64,000 nucleotides of DNA from Aphidius gifuensis. Its lineage: Eukaryota > Arthropoda > Insecta > Hymenoptera > Braconidae. The position numbers were made by a program, and so were the translations under genes. The stretch spans positions 16,808,963 to 16,872,962 of the forward strand of contig NC_057792.1 of the NCBI RefSeq assembly GCF_014905175.1. Direction: 5' to 3'. Shown piece by piece: positions 36,472 to 49,873 of this stretch. The notes under the pieces are model-generated. The model worked only from the letters and a program-made list of their open reading frames with translations, had not been told where the DNA came from and did not search any database. How positions within the stretch are numbered: position 1 is the stretch's first letter; each line of letters starts with the position of its first letter.

Positions 36472-39400
36472 ATTATTCATTATTAAACAAATACATCCAC
36501 TTAATGTTTTTATTATTTTTTATTTCTTGGAAATTTTTAATTAACTAAACAAAAAATAATATATATTATTTGACTCAAGTTAATAGTTTTTATAATATAC
36601 ATATATTTTAATGGAGGTTTTAAGGAGGGCCAATATGTGTTTTTATTTTAATTTTAATTTTTTTCTTCTGTAATCTTGGCAATTTACTTTGAGTACTTTA
36701 TTTTGTACTTGTACTGTATATAATTTAATTATCTTAGGATTAAAAAGTACTCAAGGTGTGGCAAAAGCTTGGGGCTCATAGTAATTTTACAAATTAGTAT
36801 GTACAGTTAATATATATGTAATAATTTTTTTAATAAAATAAACATGAAAAAAAATTAATAACTATGATTTATATGTTTACTTATTTATATATTTAAAAAA
36901 AAAAAAATTATATAATTGTTAATTGGTCTGATGGTTCAAGTATATATATCAATCTAAATTTGAGTATTTTTATTTGATCGTTAAAGTTGCAATAAAAAAT
37001 AAATAAAAACAATAAACATCATCATAAAAAAAAGAAATTAAAAAATAATTTATATAAAAGTTTTGTTAATGAAAATAGTTATATATATAGTTATAAAATT
37101 AAGTGTTTTTGAAAAGTTGAATTTAAGCAAGTTTGCTGAATGGTGTATATTATATTTAGTATATATAATATTTTCTATGAAGCATGTTGAAGGTATTAGA
37201 AATGCCGAGTAGCAAACTCTCTGGGTTTCGATCTCCTTTGGGTATTACGGGTGCTATAGCGTATCACATAAACGGTGACATTTTCATCTTTCTCTATGTT
37301 TAAGTCTTGCTCTCTTTTCTAACAGCACGAATGCAATTTATTGGCCGTCTGGAAAACCGTATAATATCCCTCTAGTCGTAATACAACTGACCAAGGTAAC
37401 TATGCAAGCGTGCAAAGGGTCACTAAAATTTCAATATCAAGATTCAAACTTTAAACTGTATATGTACCACAAAAATTAAATAATTTATATATTAATTTAA
37501 TCAAGAAAAATTGTATTATTTTTTATATACTTAAAATAAATCAATAAAGCTATTTTTATTTTGTATTTTTTATTTTTTTTTATTTTAAATCAAATTTATT
37601 TATTTATTTGCTAATATTATAACAAATAAAAAATTTATACTGTGTTCTGATGTGTATTTCACGCTTTTCTTTATTCGTAAAAAATTTTATCTGACAATGT
37701 AAAATTGCAATTTTATATTCATGAGATGTTTCACGTCAATTTTCAATGCGAGATTTGGACGAGTCGTCTCGTTTCCAATTGTAAAATGTTCATATGTTTC
37801 TTTTTTTTTTTTTACTTCTATTTTCAATTTTACAATATAATGTGATATAAATAAAATATTCTCTTTCAATTTTACTGATGGTTTTGAATTTTTAAGTTGA
37901 ATTAAAATCGATAGATAAAAAAAAAGAGATTAGCAATTGTTTGAAAATTTAGAGATAAATAATTTTGAGTTAAATAGACAAGTTGAATAATCTTTTGATA
38001 ATTATGATAATTATTAATTGCATGATTTAGTTAGATCAACATCTCGGTATATATATTTTTTATTGATGGTAGTTTCATCAATCGGTATTTCGTGATATCC
38101 ATTTAATAGAAAATTAGTAACATTTGCGTGAACTAAATTCAACTCACGATTACTTGATAAATTTTTGTTCTTTTGAGGTTTAAAAATTAAATGATGTATT
38201 ATAAATTCACGAGATAACCATAATAATTATTGATTTAACTATTAATTTTATTATTCAAAAATTTATATTACTTTTGTCTGATAAATTATTATTTTTATTA
38301 TTTTTATTACAACATTTAATTTTACAGACTCTACAAATTTAAAAAAAAAAAATATATCAATAGTTTATTGAATTTATGTAGCTCATTGAATACAAAAAAA
38401 AAATGAAAATAAAATTCAAGAATTTAATTTAAAATAAATTTTACAATATCAAATTTCTTTTGCTTTTTTTTTTACATTTGAATTTTTTTATTTTTCATAT
38501 TGAAAAAAAATGTTAAAATAAAAAATAAATTATATTCTATTTAAATTTTTTATTCAACTGTTAATTAATTATTTTTTTTAAATGAAAAAATTATTTATTA
38601 AAATTGCCAATTTAACGGAAAAGAAAATTATATTATAAAGTAAATGCAAATAGCAAAAAAAAAAAATATATATATTTATGTCAGAATCAACTCTATGCAT
38701 TACGCGGTTCGTTACGGTTTTAAAAACCTGCAAATTACATCTGTATACAATTTTATGTGGTTCTTTGAAGTATCAGAATAAACACAGAAATGAAAAAAAA
38801 AAAAAAATTAATTTGATTCCTTGATGTACATGCGTAATATGAAAAATAAAAAAAAAACTCGGAAATCAACGTAAAGTGAATACACATCAGGTAGAAAATA
38901 AAATTTAAAAAAAAATAAAAAAATCCTATACGTGCTTCTGAAATGTGTGTTTACAGTCAAAGTAAATTCAAAGATACATACTCAATTGAGGTGAGAAAAT
39001 TACGAGAGGTCGGTTGACAAGTATTTACTTGGTTTTCCATATATAAATTAAATTTACTCTTCTTAATAAGATTGAACAACATTTAGAAAAAAAAATATAA
39101 TTAAATAAACTTGCATACTTCAAAGTAAATAATAATAAAAAAAACAGGAATTCATTAATAATATTTTCCACAATATAAATAATGTAACAAAGTGCAAATT
39201 AATTAATAACACATGAAAAGATAAATACCAAAAGCAACAAAGGAAAATATTTCAAAATTAATTGTTGATTAATTAATAAATTCTTGCTTCACATATATAT
39301 AGCTTATAAATAATCTGACTTTTGATATTAACCGATGAGATACTGAAGAGTGAAGACGAACCACAATTTAATCAAAAGCTTGAATTTCTTGCTTAAACCA

Positions 39401-41851
39401 CAATTTAACATCCAATTAAAAATAACCAATGAGCATAAAAGGTAATATTATAAAAATATATGAAAACCAAAAAAGAAAAATACATTTTTTATAATGCATA
39501 TAGAAAATGAAAATTTTTTTTGCAAATGATGCAGCATTGATGTTGTATGTTTGCTAGTTTGCGGCCAATTATTTTACTGCGTGAATAGTACGTTATGGTT
39601 TTAATGAGAAATAAAAAATACATCAAGTTTTAAATAAATAAATTAAGAATAAAAAGAAATTTTTTTTATACTATTAAATTAAGCACGAAGATCCAGCTTG
39701 GTGTATCACTGGTGTATATTTTTCTTTTCGTTTTTTCTCTCATTTATTATCTATTTTAGTAACAATGAAGCTCAAAAATATATACACTATAATACTATCA
39801 TTATAAACACGTATGTATAAACGCATATTTATTTTATTTTTTTTTATATGAAAGTATAATATTAAAGAGTTAAATTTACCATTAGACTTCCAAATGAATG
39901 CTAAAAACTCATGAAAGAAATATATACATGAACAAATGTGAGAACAACGACTAATGTTTTCTATGCAAACACGAGAACATTTGTAAAGGCGAGAAGAGCA
40001 ACCACAGTTAAATTTACAAAGTAATGCACCATCATCATTTGAGTTTTCAAAGTTGCTTTTAATCAAACTCGATTAATTCATTAACTTATTTGTCAACTTT
40101 ATTAACTATTTTTTAAATAATTCCTATGAAAAGTTAAATAACTTTTTCTATAGTGCGCTTTCAATCTAATTTAATTATTCGAAAAATAATCTTACAACAT
40201 CTTCAATTCGAAAAATTATTTCAGGCAGACATCGAAAGTTGCACCGAAAATTGCCTATTCATTTATATCAAAATTTAATTTTTAAACCATAAATACAAGT
40301 TTGAATTTTTTTTTTAAAAAGATAAACTATTATTTTGTACACATAAATAATTGAAAAAAAAAAATTTCTATCTAAGCAATCGTGCAATTACAGCACGATC
40401 TAGTTATGATGAATTCAGTACTCGCTTTAGAATTCCAATAATGAAGCTAGAACGCGTGGGATAAGGATGAACCAATGATGAAAAAAATATATACTACAAA
40501 AAAAAATGGTTAAGCAAAAAAAAATATAGGATATAAAAAAAACTACTAAAGTGTAAGAGCAAGGAGGTTAAATCATCTCATCTGATGGAGCACAGCTGGC
40601 TGATAGGAAAATATTATATATAGATATTTTACGTAACTCGGATCTCCAGAATGATCCAACAGAATCCTATTGATTTTTTTTTCTCACTCTCATCATCAAT
40701 TTGAAAAATAAAAAAAAAAAAAAAATATAAAATTACGCTTCTTATATTTGTTTATATATATTATTTTATAAATTTTTTCTTTTCAATTTTGCAAATGATA
40801 ATTATTTTTAAATTGTTTATGTATATTTTTTTTATATTTACAACTAATTGATATCGTGCATGATAATTTTATTTTTCTACATTCTTAATTGATAATTATT
40901 TAATGAAAAAAAAATTAATTAACCCACACCAAGGTCATGTCCTTCTTGTACATAAATTTGCTATTAATTTGTTGCGTTAAAATGGAAAAATTTTTTAATT
41001 ACTTGAAAATTTGTCAGGGTATAATTGAAATGATTGAAAGTAGTGAAAATAATTAATTAACCACACTGCTAATTAAACGCAAGTTAATTACAAACGACTT
41101 GAATATTGACGGTAAATAATTTAAATGATACACAGGAAAAAAAGTTTGGTCATTTGAGAATTGAAATAAAATAGATAAATTTTTTTAAACTTACCAATGC
41201 TGCAATTGATGATTGGCTCTCATATAATCTGCAACAAAAATTAAAATTTTTTATAAATTAGTTGAAAATAAAATACAGTTTGATTTATTTGTATTTTTCA
41301 ATTTTTCTTGATTAAATTTTTCATAAATTTATCAAGATTAATTGTTGATTATTGATAATTAAATTTTGCACAATTATTACGACATAATATGAAGGTAATT
41401 TATTCCAATTATCTGTTACATATAAACATCATTGAATAATAATAAAAAAATATATAAAATTGAAAAATAATAAGGTGCAGTTAAATTTGCGTGATAGGTG
41501 GTAGCAAATAAAATAAATTCAAAGATTCCAGCATCATCATGCACGTACACCTCTCAATCAATTAAAAATGATGATGAAAATTAAACGTTTTCATAGTCAA
41601 TTATTGAACGTGGCTGTTATTATAAAAATAAAAAAAAAAAAACAAAATGTATATATATTAACACACAGATGATTTAAACAAGTGAAGGGAATAATATTAT
41701 CATAACACAGCACGTACACCCACAAATTGATGATAATAAATATCTTAAAAATAATATAATTTTTCAATATATAATTTACTATCACGAATGTTATTAATTT
41801 GATTGACTTAAAGTGTTTATAAAATTGTAACAAAGAGAAGAGCCAACAAGG
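36472..41851. other. intergenic region with one exon-like island
   Basis: It is mostly AT-rich and featureless. At 37195-37440 lies a compact, less AT-rich island with a 33-codon ORF (37202-37303) and a splice-flanked open segment (37326-37395), described in the findings. Another GC-richer patch is at 40380-40660. A minus-strand exon-like cassette is at 41195-41228. No complete gene is supported. Confidence 0.45.
37326..37395 (+). other. orphan exon-like segment
   Basis: It is preceded by a strong pyrimidine tract ending TCTTTTCTAACAG and followed by AAG|GTAACT. Only one of three frames is open across its 70 nt (incoming phase 2), reading TNAIYWPSGKPYNIPLVV and then IQLTK. No partner exons were found, so it may be part of an unrecognised gene, a non-coding RNA exon or chance. 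Confidence 0.25.
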
Positions 41852-41887
41852 TATATAAACATCAGTTGAATTTTATTATTTTCAGTT
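41852..41887 (+). promoter_or_regulatory. TATA box plus TCAGT initiator of the second RR-2 gene
   Basis: TATATAA at 41852-41858 is followed at the classical distance (about 31 bp) by TTTTCAGTTTAT, an exact arthropod TCAGT initiator at 41882-41886. A second TCAGT at 41862 is too close to the TATA box. The first ATG downstream is the start codon at 41916, giving a 5' UTR of about 33 nt. Confidence 0.75.
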
Positions 41888-41915
41888 TATCTTGACTCTT
41901 TGATATCAAGTCAAT

Positions 41916-44179
41916 ATGATAGAGGTTTGTATATCAATTAAAAAAAATTTTATTTTACAAAACTAATATAATCATTTATTTTTATAATAATAATAATCAA
42001 TAATTTGTGTGTCAAGTAAATAAATTATTTGTCATTGTTTAATTTTGTGAAATTAATTTTTAATAATTTCAAGTGAATAAATGTGTATCTAATTATTGTT
42101 AAAATTAATTTTAAAAAGCTAATATATATATTTTTTTTTCTAATATTTAAGGAAATTTTTTTTTTACTGGCATTATGGTGTACCATGAGTACCAGTGTGA
42201 TAGGTGGTCTATTGCCAGAAGCTGTAAACAACGGATATCAATACAATAGACCAACTGGTTCAGTACTTGATACGACTAGAAGTACTGATGCCTATAATTC
42301 AAATGGTAGATTTATAAAACCAGTTAATGGTTTTGATTTTGGTAGTCGTTCATCCAATATAAATTCTATACCTGGTTATGGTGGTATTGGATATAACACA
42401 AGAACAAGTTCATATCCTAGATCAAATATTTTCAACAATGGGCTTGATTATCCAGCTCCAGGCACTCCTGGATATAATGCTGATCAATATCGTAGATATT
42501 ACAACGATGAAAATAATGCTGTAAGTTTATTTTTTTATATATATTTATTTAAAAGCATCTATTGATATTGTTTAATTTTATATATATTTTTTTAAAAAAA
42601 TGCATATATTTAAATTGATGCAAAATTATTTAAAATGTAAAAGACATCATTTGATAAAATGAATATTGACGATATGTTTATTCATGCGTATATCGTGTTA
42701 CCACTGAACTGTGATAATAATTTGATCATTCAACAAATCGTATCAACAATAATGCTAGATGATAAATTATCAAACATGAAATATCAGTTGATGTATATAT
42801 TTTTTATTTTTGAAAATTTTGAATAGGTTGATGACAGTGAATTTTTATTTCATATATATATTCAATGTGCATCACGATTGTACTATTATTTTTTCACAGA
42901 TATCATGTGTAAATTTATTTCACTTGTACATATGAAAAATTGTATTTATTTATTATTCTATTTTATTAATGCGGATTTTGTGTTTTTGTTATTTTTATTT
43001 TTGTTTAACTTTACAGCCACGTCCGTATAGTTTTCAATATGAGGTGCGAGATCCTCCGAGTGGTAACGATTATGGCCAACAGGAGAGTAGTGATGGCAAT
43101 GTTGTACGTGGTGAATATCGAGTACTTTTGCCGGATACAAGAACACAAGTTGTTACGTATACAGCAGATGATGTGAATGGTTACAATGCGGATGTACGAT
43201 ATGAAGGACAACCGCAATATCAAAGACCACCTGGTTATCAATTCAATGGACTAGACGGTGGCTATTATAAACCTGGTTTTGGACCTGCTGCTTATCAAGG
43301 TCATTACAATATTTATTAATATTTTCATTTATTGTTTTTTTGTTCTATTATTTTTACTCTTTGTTTTTGTTATTTTTATTTTAAAAATTTAATATTTCAA
43401 AATATTCCTCTCCATCTGTCATGTATATATATTTATTATTTTTTTTTTTTTTCGAAATATTAAAACTTCAGATTGATTAAAAATTTTAATTTCTAAAATT
43501 TTAATTATCATAAAATATGCTTAATATTTTTTATATTTAAATTAAATTTTAATGGTAGAGATATACATTTAATAGATTTAAAATTTTTTCCTTTTATGTA
43601 TTTTTTTTTTTTTTACAAGTAGTATAATTTTGTTTACGTCAGGCAAATTAAATTGACAATTTTCATTAACGTTTACTACGAGTATGCAGAATAGAAAAAA
43701 AAAAAAAAAATACTATAAGTCACCCGATAAATATAAAACTGAATTTTTTTTTTTTTATTGTAATAAAATCTTCCAATTAAAAATTCTAAAAAAAAAACTA
43801 AAATTACATATAGAAATTTTTTCGATTATTAAATTTGAAATAAATAAAAAAATAATAACAATCAGTTGAAAATATATGCAGAAAAATAATATGAAATAAT
43901 TTTGTATTTCGATGTAAATATATTGATATCTAAAATAAGATTTGAAATATATATAGTCAGGTAAGTATGTTGCATTACAAGTTCTTCTTCATAAATATAA
44001 ATGCGATTTTATATGGTTTGACAGGTCGTGTTGGCTACAACGTACAACCAGGTGTTGGTGGGTATAATACAAATGTCAATGGCATCTTCCGCAATACAAG
44101 TGGCAATGATAACGGTGTAGGCGTTATTCCATCTAATCAATATCTACCACCAACAACCACCACAACTTATGGCAAATGA
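41916..44179 (+). CDS. RR-2 type cuticular protein, paralogue of the gene at 33950, with alternative 3' end
   Basis: Exons are 41916-41924, 42152-42520 and 43017-43319, giving 226 residues. Alternatively exon 3 is cut at 43299 and joined to 44025-44179 (271 residues). The three-codon exon MIE joins EIFFLLALWCTMSTSVIG to give a signal peptide. Exon 2 is a Gly/Tyr/Asn/Ser-rich linker. Exon 3 carries an uninterrupted extended R&R domain: PYSFQYEVRDPPSGNDYG, VVRGEYRVLLPDTRTQVV, TYTADDVNGYNADVRYEG, typical of RR-2. In the long form, TATCAAG|GTCATT is spliced at phase 1 to GTCGTGTTGGC, yielding ...YQG-RVGYNVQPGVGGYNT... and ending PPTTTTTYGK. The gene at 33950 has a phase-1 intron at the same Gln-Gly boundary, which favours the spliced form as ancestral. 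The donor is poor, so the short form (…QGHYNIY) may also be made. The product is secreted and expected to bind chitin in sclerotised cuticle. Confidence 0.9.
42521..43016 (+). other. intron before the R&R exon of the second RR-2 gene
   Basis: GTAAGT donor and TTTAACTTTACAG acceptor, phase 0. AT-rich, and I see nothing else in it. Confidence 0.7.
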
Positions 44180-47100
44180 TTGCCCCTCAATTTTAAACCC
44201 AACACAACTGCAAATATTTTTTATTTTGTTATTCAACTCCACGCATCTTTATCTACAATAATAATTATACATATATCTATAAAAAACATCTTTTAAATAA
44301 TATTGAAAAAGAAAAAAAAAAAAATATTAAAATACAAACATTGATTAAATAATTAACAAATTATAAATGAAAAAAATATATTCTCACAAAAAAAAAAAAA
44401 AAAATTTATATTTAATTATGAATTTTTTAAATTATGTGAATATTTTTAATTAAATTTTATTTACAAAAATTTTTTTTTATTAATAGATTTTATTGTAGAT
44501 GTATAATTAATTTTTAATTATTATGTCGATGAAAATAAAAGAAAAAAAAAAATGAATAATTTTGTTTATTTAATTTTAATTGTTAGTTTTAAAAATGTTT
44601 ATTTAAATGAAAATATATTATTTATAAATAAATAAAAATTGATTAATTTGACGGATGGGATAATTGTAACTGTTCTACTAATTGTACAAGACGAGTTATG
44701 TCTAGAAAGCCAACACATAGCCAATGCCATCATTCCTTAAAGTTAATACATATATATGTGCAAGAGAGTACGCTAATCGTGCTCGTGATAAGCCATTGCA
44801 TAACAATGAAACTGTATATACATATGACTTAATGGGAATATTCCCAGACTAGCTATTTAACAAAGCACCTGTGATGACTCTCTAGACGATGTGCAGATGT
44901 CGTTCTCGGCTTTTGCCAATCTAATAACTTTCATGATTTCTTGATTTATAATTTTATAGTAACTTTGTACATTTTATAATATATCTTAAATAAACTTGTT
45001 TGTTAATTTATTCATGTACAATATTATCACTATCAAGAGACCAACTAACAATAATTTATATATTTAATTTTTTTTTTTTTTTAAATTAAATTAATTGGAA
45101 TAAAAAAAAAAAAGTATATATGTATATAATTCTAATTTAAATTTATGGCTCATGTAATTGGATAATTAATTGTGAATTGAGTTATCAAAATACATTTTCA
45201 ACTTATTATTTAGAAAATTATAATTTTAATAATTTTTTTCTGTTTTTATATTTATTATTTGTCAGTGATTAATCAGGACAAGTTTATTGCATTTTGTAAA
45301 TTTTTATTTTGACATTAATGCATTGCAAGAAGTAACAAGACTTGTCAAATGACTGTAATTTGTATGAAAGGACTGATAACCCACTTTTTGTAGTTCAAAC
45401 TTTAACGAGCCATCAGGAAATATATTCACAAAATAAAAACTAACATTTGATTTTTATTTCATGACTAATTTTAAAGAAAATATTTTTATTATTTTTATAT
45501 TTTAATATTTGACAAGTTGAATATAACATTATTTCATAGGTTTGTTAGTTGATATCAACGTGCATTAAACATCTCTTAATCATTTTTCATATTTTTAATA
45601 AGAAAAAAAGAGAAAAAAAAATTATGAAATAAAATATTACATACACAATTCATATGTGTTTATTACAACGAAAATTTCTTATCATTATGGAGCAGTTTGT
45701 TGGACAGGCAAATTTATATTATACCCGTGTGAATAATCCCAACTTGATTATTATCAACTTAATATTATAAATGCGTACATTACACGAGAGCTAAGAATTT
45801 CAATGAAAAAATTTAAATAAAAAATTTATTTTCTTATTTTTCGGTATATACAAATCAATACTAAATAAATATTTGCCAAGTAATTTTAAAACTGATTATT
45901 TTCAAGATGATATGAAAACACGAGAATTTATTTTCGATGAATGAAATGTGAGGTATTTTAAAATTGAAAAAAAGATAAAATGCTAAAAAATAATAATAAA
46001 ATAACACAGACTGAAATTGTTTCATTGTTTAGTCGGTTGAATGAAAAATAAAATAACTAAATTCAACATATATCAACAAAATGATAATAAAATAAATTTA
46101 AAAACAAAAAAAAATAAAATAATAAATGTATATTATATATATGAAAATTGTTTGGAAAAATGCCAAAAGGGGTAATATTTCGATACGTTTGAACGATGCA
46201 GTCTATTGTCACAATGATTATATATATATTTTTTTTTATCAGTTAATTTTTATACTTTTTATTTTCGAGTTAATAAAATAAACATAAATATTATCTTTAT
46301 ATTCTTCTCTTTCATAATGAAAAAAAATAAATAAAATGATAATAATTATAACAAAAGAAGATGAAAAATAATAAAAAAAAAAAAAAAAAATTAATAAAAA
46401 ATAAGTATTGAATAATAAAGTGAGACTGTACAAAGGCGCCTCTGTTGTTGAAAGTTGCAGATATATATTATTAAATTCACTGGATTGCGAATAAATAGAC
46501 AAAGTAATTTTTTTTTTTTCTTCAATTTAAACATCTTGTGATTGAAAAAAAAAAAAAATGATATAATAAAAATATGTAAACACACAAAGTGTTATTTAAA
46601 AAATAAAAAAAAAAGGTATTTTAATAAATAAAAATAAGCTTGACATGAAAATCGAAACAATTTACAATTAACTCGATAACGTCAATTGCCTCAGTAACAC
46701 ATTTGAATTCTCGTATTGTATAGATATCACTGCAACCATTTCGGCAATGTTCCAACTTACACTATCTTCTATTAAAATCATTATTTCCGTTCTTTATTTA
46801 TTTCCCCCTTCGCCCCTTCTGTAATTTATCAAATCCCTTTCCATTTTCCCTTACCAATACAAACTTTTATCGTAAAATATAAAATAAACTGTTATACATA
46901 TATCCTGTATATCCTAAAATCGATTCAAGATACGCATTGGTATGTTATAAAAACAGCTGTATCATTGAAATTAAAATTGAGGAATCGTATAGATATATAC
47001 TTGAAGAGAGAAAAAAATCATTACAATCGCCTTTCCTCACTTGGGTCATTATATATTTTTTTTTTTACAATTACAGGACGTGCTGTTTCGTTGAATACTG

Positions 47101-49873
47101 TATCACAAAAAAATTTATGAAACACACAAATTAATGTCACATACATATGTAATCTCATCTTGGATTTTTTTTATGAAAAATAGTAATGAATAAAAAATAA
47201 ATTAAAAAATAAAACAGTTATTTCATTTCATATTTTTTTTGGGTTTTATATTTTTGGTACTTTTTGCCAAAGCTCATCATATTTCTAAGTAAAAATTTTA
47301 TGAAATTATTCTTCTAGTATTTAAACAACACTAAAATATAATTATTCTAAATTTTATATTTTGCAACTAATACATCACGAAAAAAAATGCTTGAAATAAT
47401 CGAAATATTTACGAAATATTTTCATATTTTCTCACTAAATACTTGCAGTATATCACTGTCTATTTTTCTTTGTTTTTTTTGTATTTGAATATCTCTTACA
47501 CGAGTCATGTTAAGAGTGATGGACATAGAAAGAATTTACGTTGAAATCTCACTCTCAACTTCTCATTACATCAGAAATTGGATGGCTGGAAAATAGCTGT
47601 CGATAAACGAGTAGAAAGTTGCCTGTCAAATTTCACCCCCTTAAATTCTCTTCATATATAAATAGCGATAGATAAAAATATATATGAAAAAAAAAGGGAT
47701 GAAAATAAAAAAAAAGATAAAGAGTATAAAAAATAAAATAAAAAACGAGATTTAAAGCGATGAAATTTCTATCATCCAGAAGAGTGGATTTACGTTTGAC
47801 GAGTGATATCTTGAGTTTCTAATCAAAATCGATTCTACATATATTTCAAAAGATTCTCTCAATTTCATATGTCAAATAATTTCTCCGTAAATTTGCATCA
47901 ACTTTTCATGTATACAAATAAATAAATAAATAAATAAATTTTAAAGTTTGTCAATTTGCTAAATTACAAATTAATTTAATTTAATTTAATTAAAAACAAA
48001 TATATTTTTCTATATAAATAAAAATAAAAGACAGAATTTCTATTTTAAAAATTATATGTATATCAAAGAAAGAAAAGAAAGAGAGATGTAAAAAGATGGT
48101 ATAAAATTCAACCAAGTGTATATACACTCAAATAAATTGGTTCTGCATCAAAACAGACGTAATACACCTATTTGTCGTGTAGCAATGTTGACCCGGACCC
48201 AACTGCGTTGTGTTGTCGGGCTGAAAAATAAATAAAAAAAATAAAAAAGAAGTAAAGTAAAGAAAAGAAAAGGGTTATATATATAGAGAGAAAATGGTTT
48301 TGTCCTTTGAAAAGTCGTCTATTGAAAAGAGGAAAAAAAATATCTACGATTGAAAATCTTCAACAAACACAGTGACACTCTATATCAATTTTGTGCAAGT
48401 CTTTTTTGACCAAACAATTCACAGCTACGTGTACAAAGAAAAACTTGCATTTGTCCTTATTTCAACATCTTATTTTTATTATTATTATTTTTTTTTTTCT
48501 ACTGTATATATTACTTTGGGTGACGACGTGATTTGGATTGAGACTGGAGGCTTGAAAACCATCTGACAATATAATTCTCTTTCTCTGTCATTTTTTTTTT
48601 ATTTATTTTTTTCTATCGCCACTTGTACATTGACAATGTCTATCTGTATATATATTATAATCTATGTCTATCCAACCAACCAACCTTCCACAATTGTTAT
48701 CATTTTTTTTTATGATAATAAAAAACTTTTTTTTTGTTTCCTGCTCATTTTTTCTGCAATTTTTTTTTTCGTTTTACTTGAATATTTGTTTTTTTTTTTT
48801 ACCCATTCATCGATTATTCTCATTTCTTTTCTGCATATTTCCCAGAGATTTAAATCACCAAAGCTATTTTTATTCTTGATCACAAAAGAAATAAAAAAAA
48901 AAAAATGTTTTTATATAATAATTTCAATGAATAACAAGTGCATGCAGTCGATAATAAAATTGATGTAAATATATTATTTTTTATTGTTAATATTAAAAGG
49001 GAATTGATTGAATTTTATATTTATTTATTTATTTATTTATCATATTTTGATGTATTAACTCGAATTGATAAACAGCGCAAATTAGCCAACAATAAACATG
49101 ACAAAATAAATAAAAAAAACAAATTTATTTTACATGTATATGCAAATTAAATTCAATGAAATTGTCTCTTTGAGTTGTATTACTTATTTGCAAATTTAAT
49201 TTTAAATATTTTATATATATTATCACAAATGACTGACACTCCATGAGTTTAGTCAACATTTTTATTTCTCGATAATTGTGAACACTCAATTTACCATTAA
49301 ATTAACATAAAAATAAATAAATAAATTTTTATTTGATTTTTTTTTTATGTCTGATTTATAGTTGAACTTTTTTTTATAACATCATTAACCATTTATATGT
49401 ATATTTTTTATGTCAATATTATATATTTTTATGTGTACAATTTAACTTTGTAAAAAAAGTTGAAATAAAAAAAAAAAAATATATATTTATTCTAGTGACT
49501 AGAAAAACAAGATGTTTCAAGTGGAATGCAGTTGTTACGCTTCTGGCATCAACAAAGAAATATTCTTCAATATTATCCTGATGGTTATAACCTTTTCATC
49601 CATGATCTAATCCATCCATACAGACAAATAAATCTATTCATGACAGCTACAAACATTGCATGCATATATAAAGTTAATGCACTTGCATCCTTTAATGGCT
49701 CTACACCTCTTAAGAAAATAGAAAAATTTTAAAAAATTAAATAAACTATAAAAATATATATATATAAATTTTATATCCATTATTTAATTTTTTATTTTCG
49801 TTAATGTACTTTGTATTATTATTATTTTTTTTTAGTTCATTACCATTAACAACAATTTATTCAACTATTCAAA
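44180..49873. other. intergenic region
   Basis: It begins with the likely 3' UTR of the preceding gene. A less AT-rich island at 44640-44940 shows no splice-flanked frame. A small patch at 48150-48220 is GC-richer. The short open frames elsewhere (for example around 46940 and 48370-49150) have A/T-driven composition and no supporting signals. No gene is supported. Confidence 0.5.

Noticed and set aside
43955..43968. Perfect GTAAGT after AGTCAG in the intron of the second RR-2 gene, considered as a micro-exon
   Set aside because: Any acceptor nearby gives either a 4-nt exon that breaks the frame or a 21-nt exon with a TAG stop. Recursive use in a 0.7-kb intron is unlikely.
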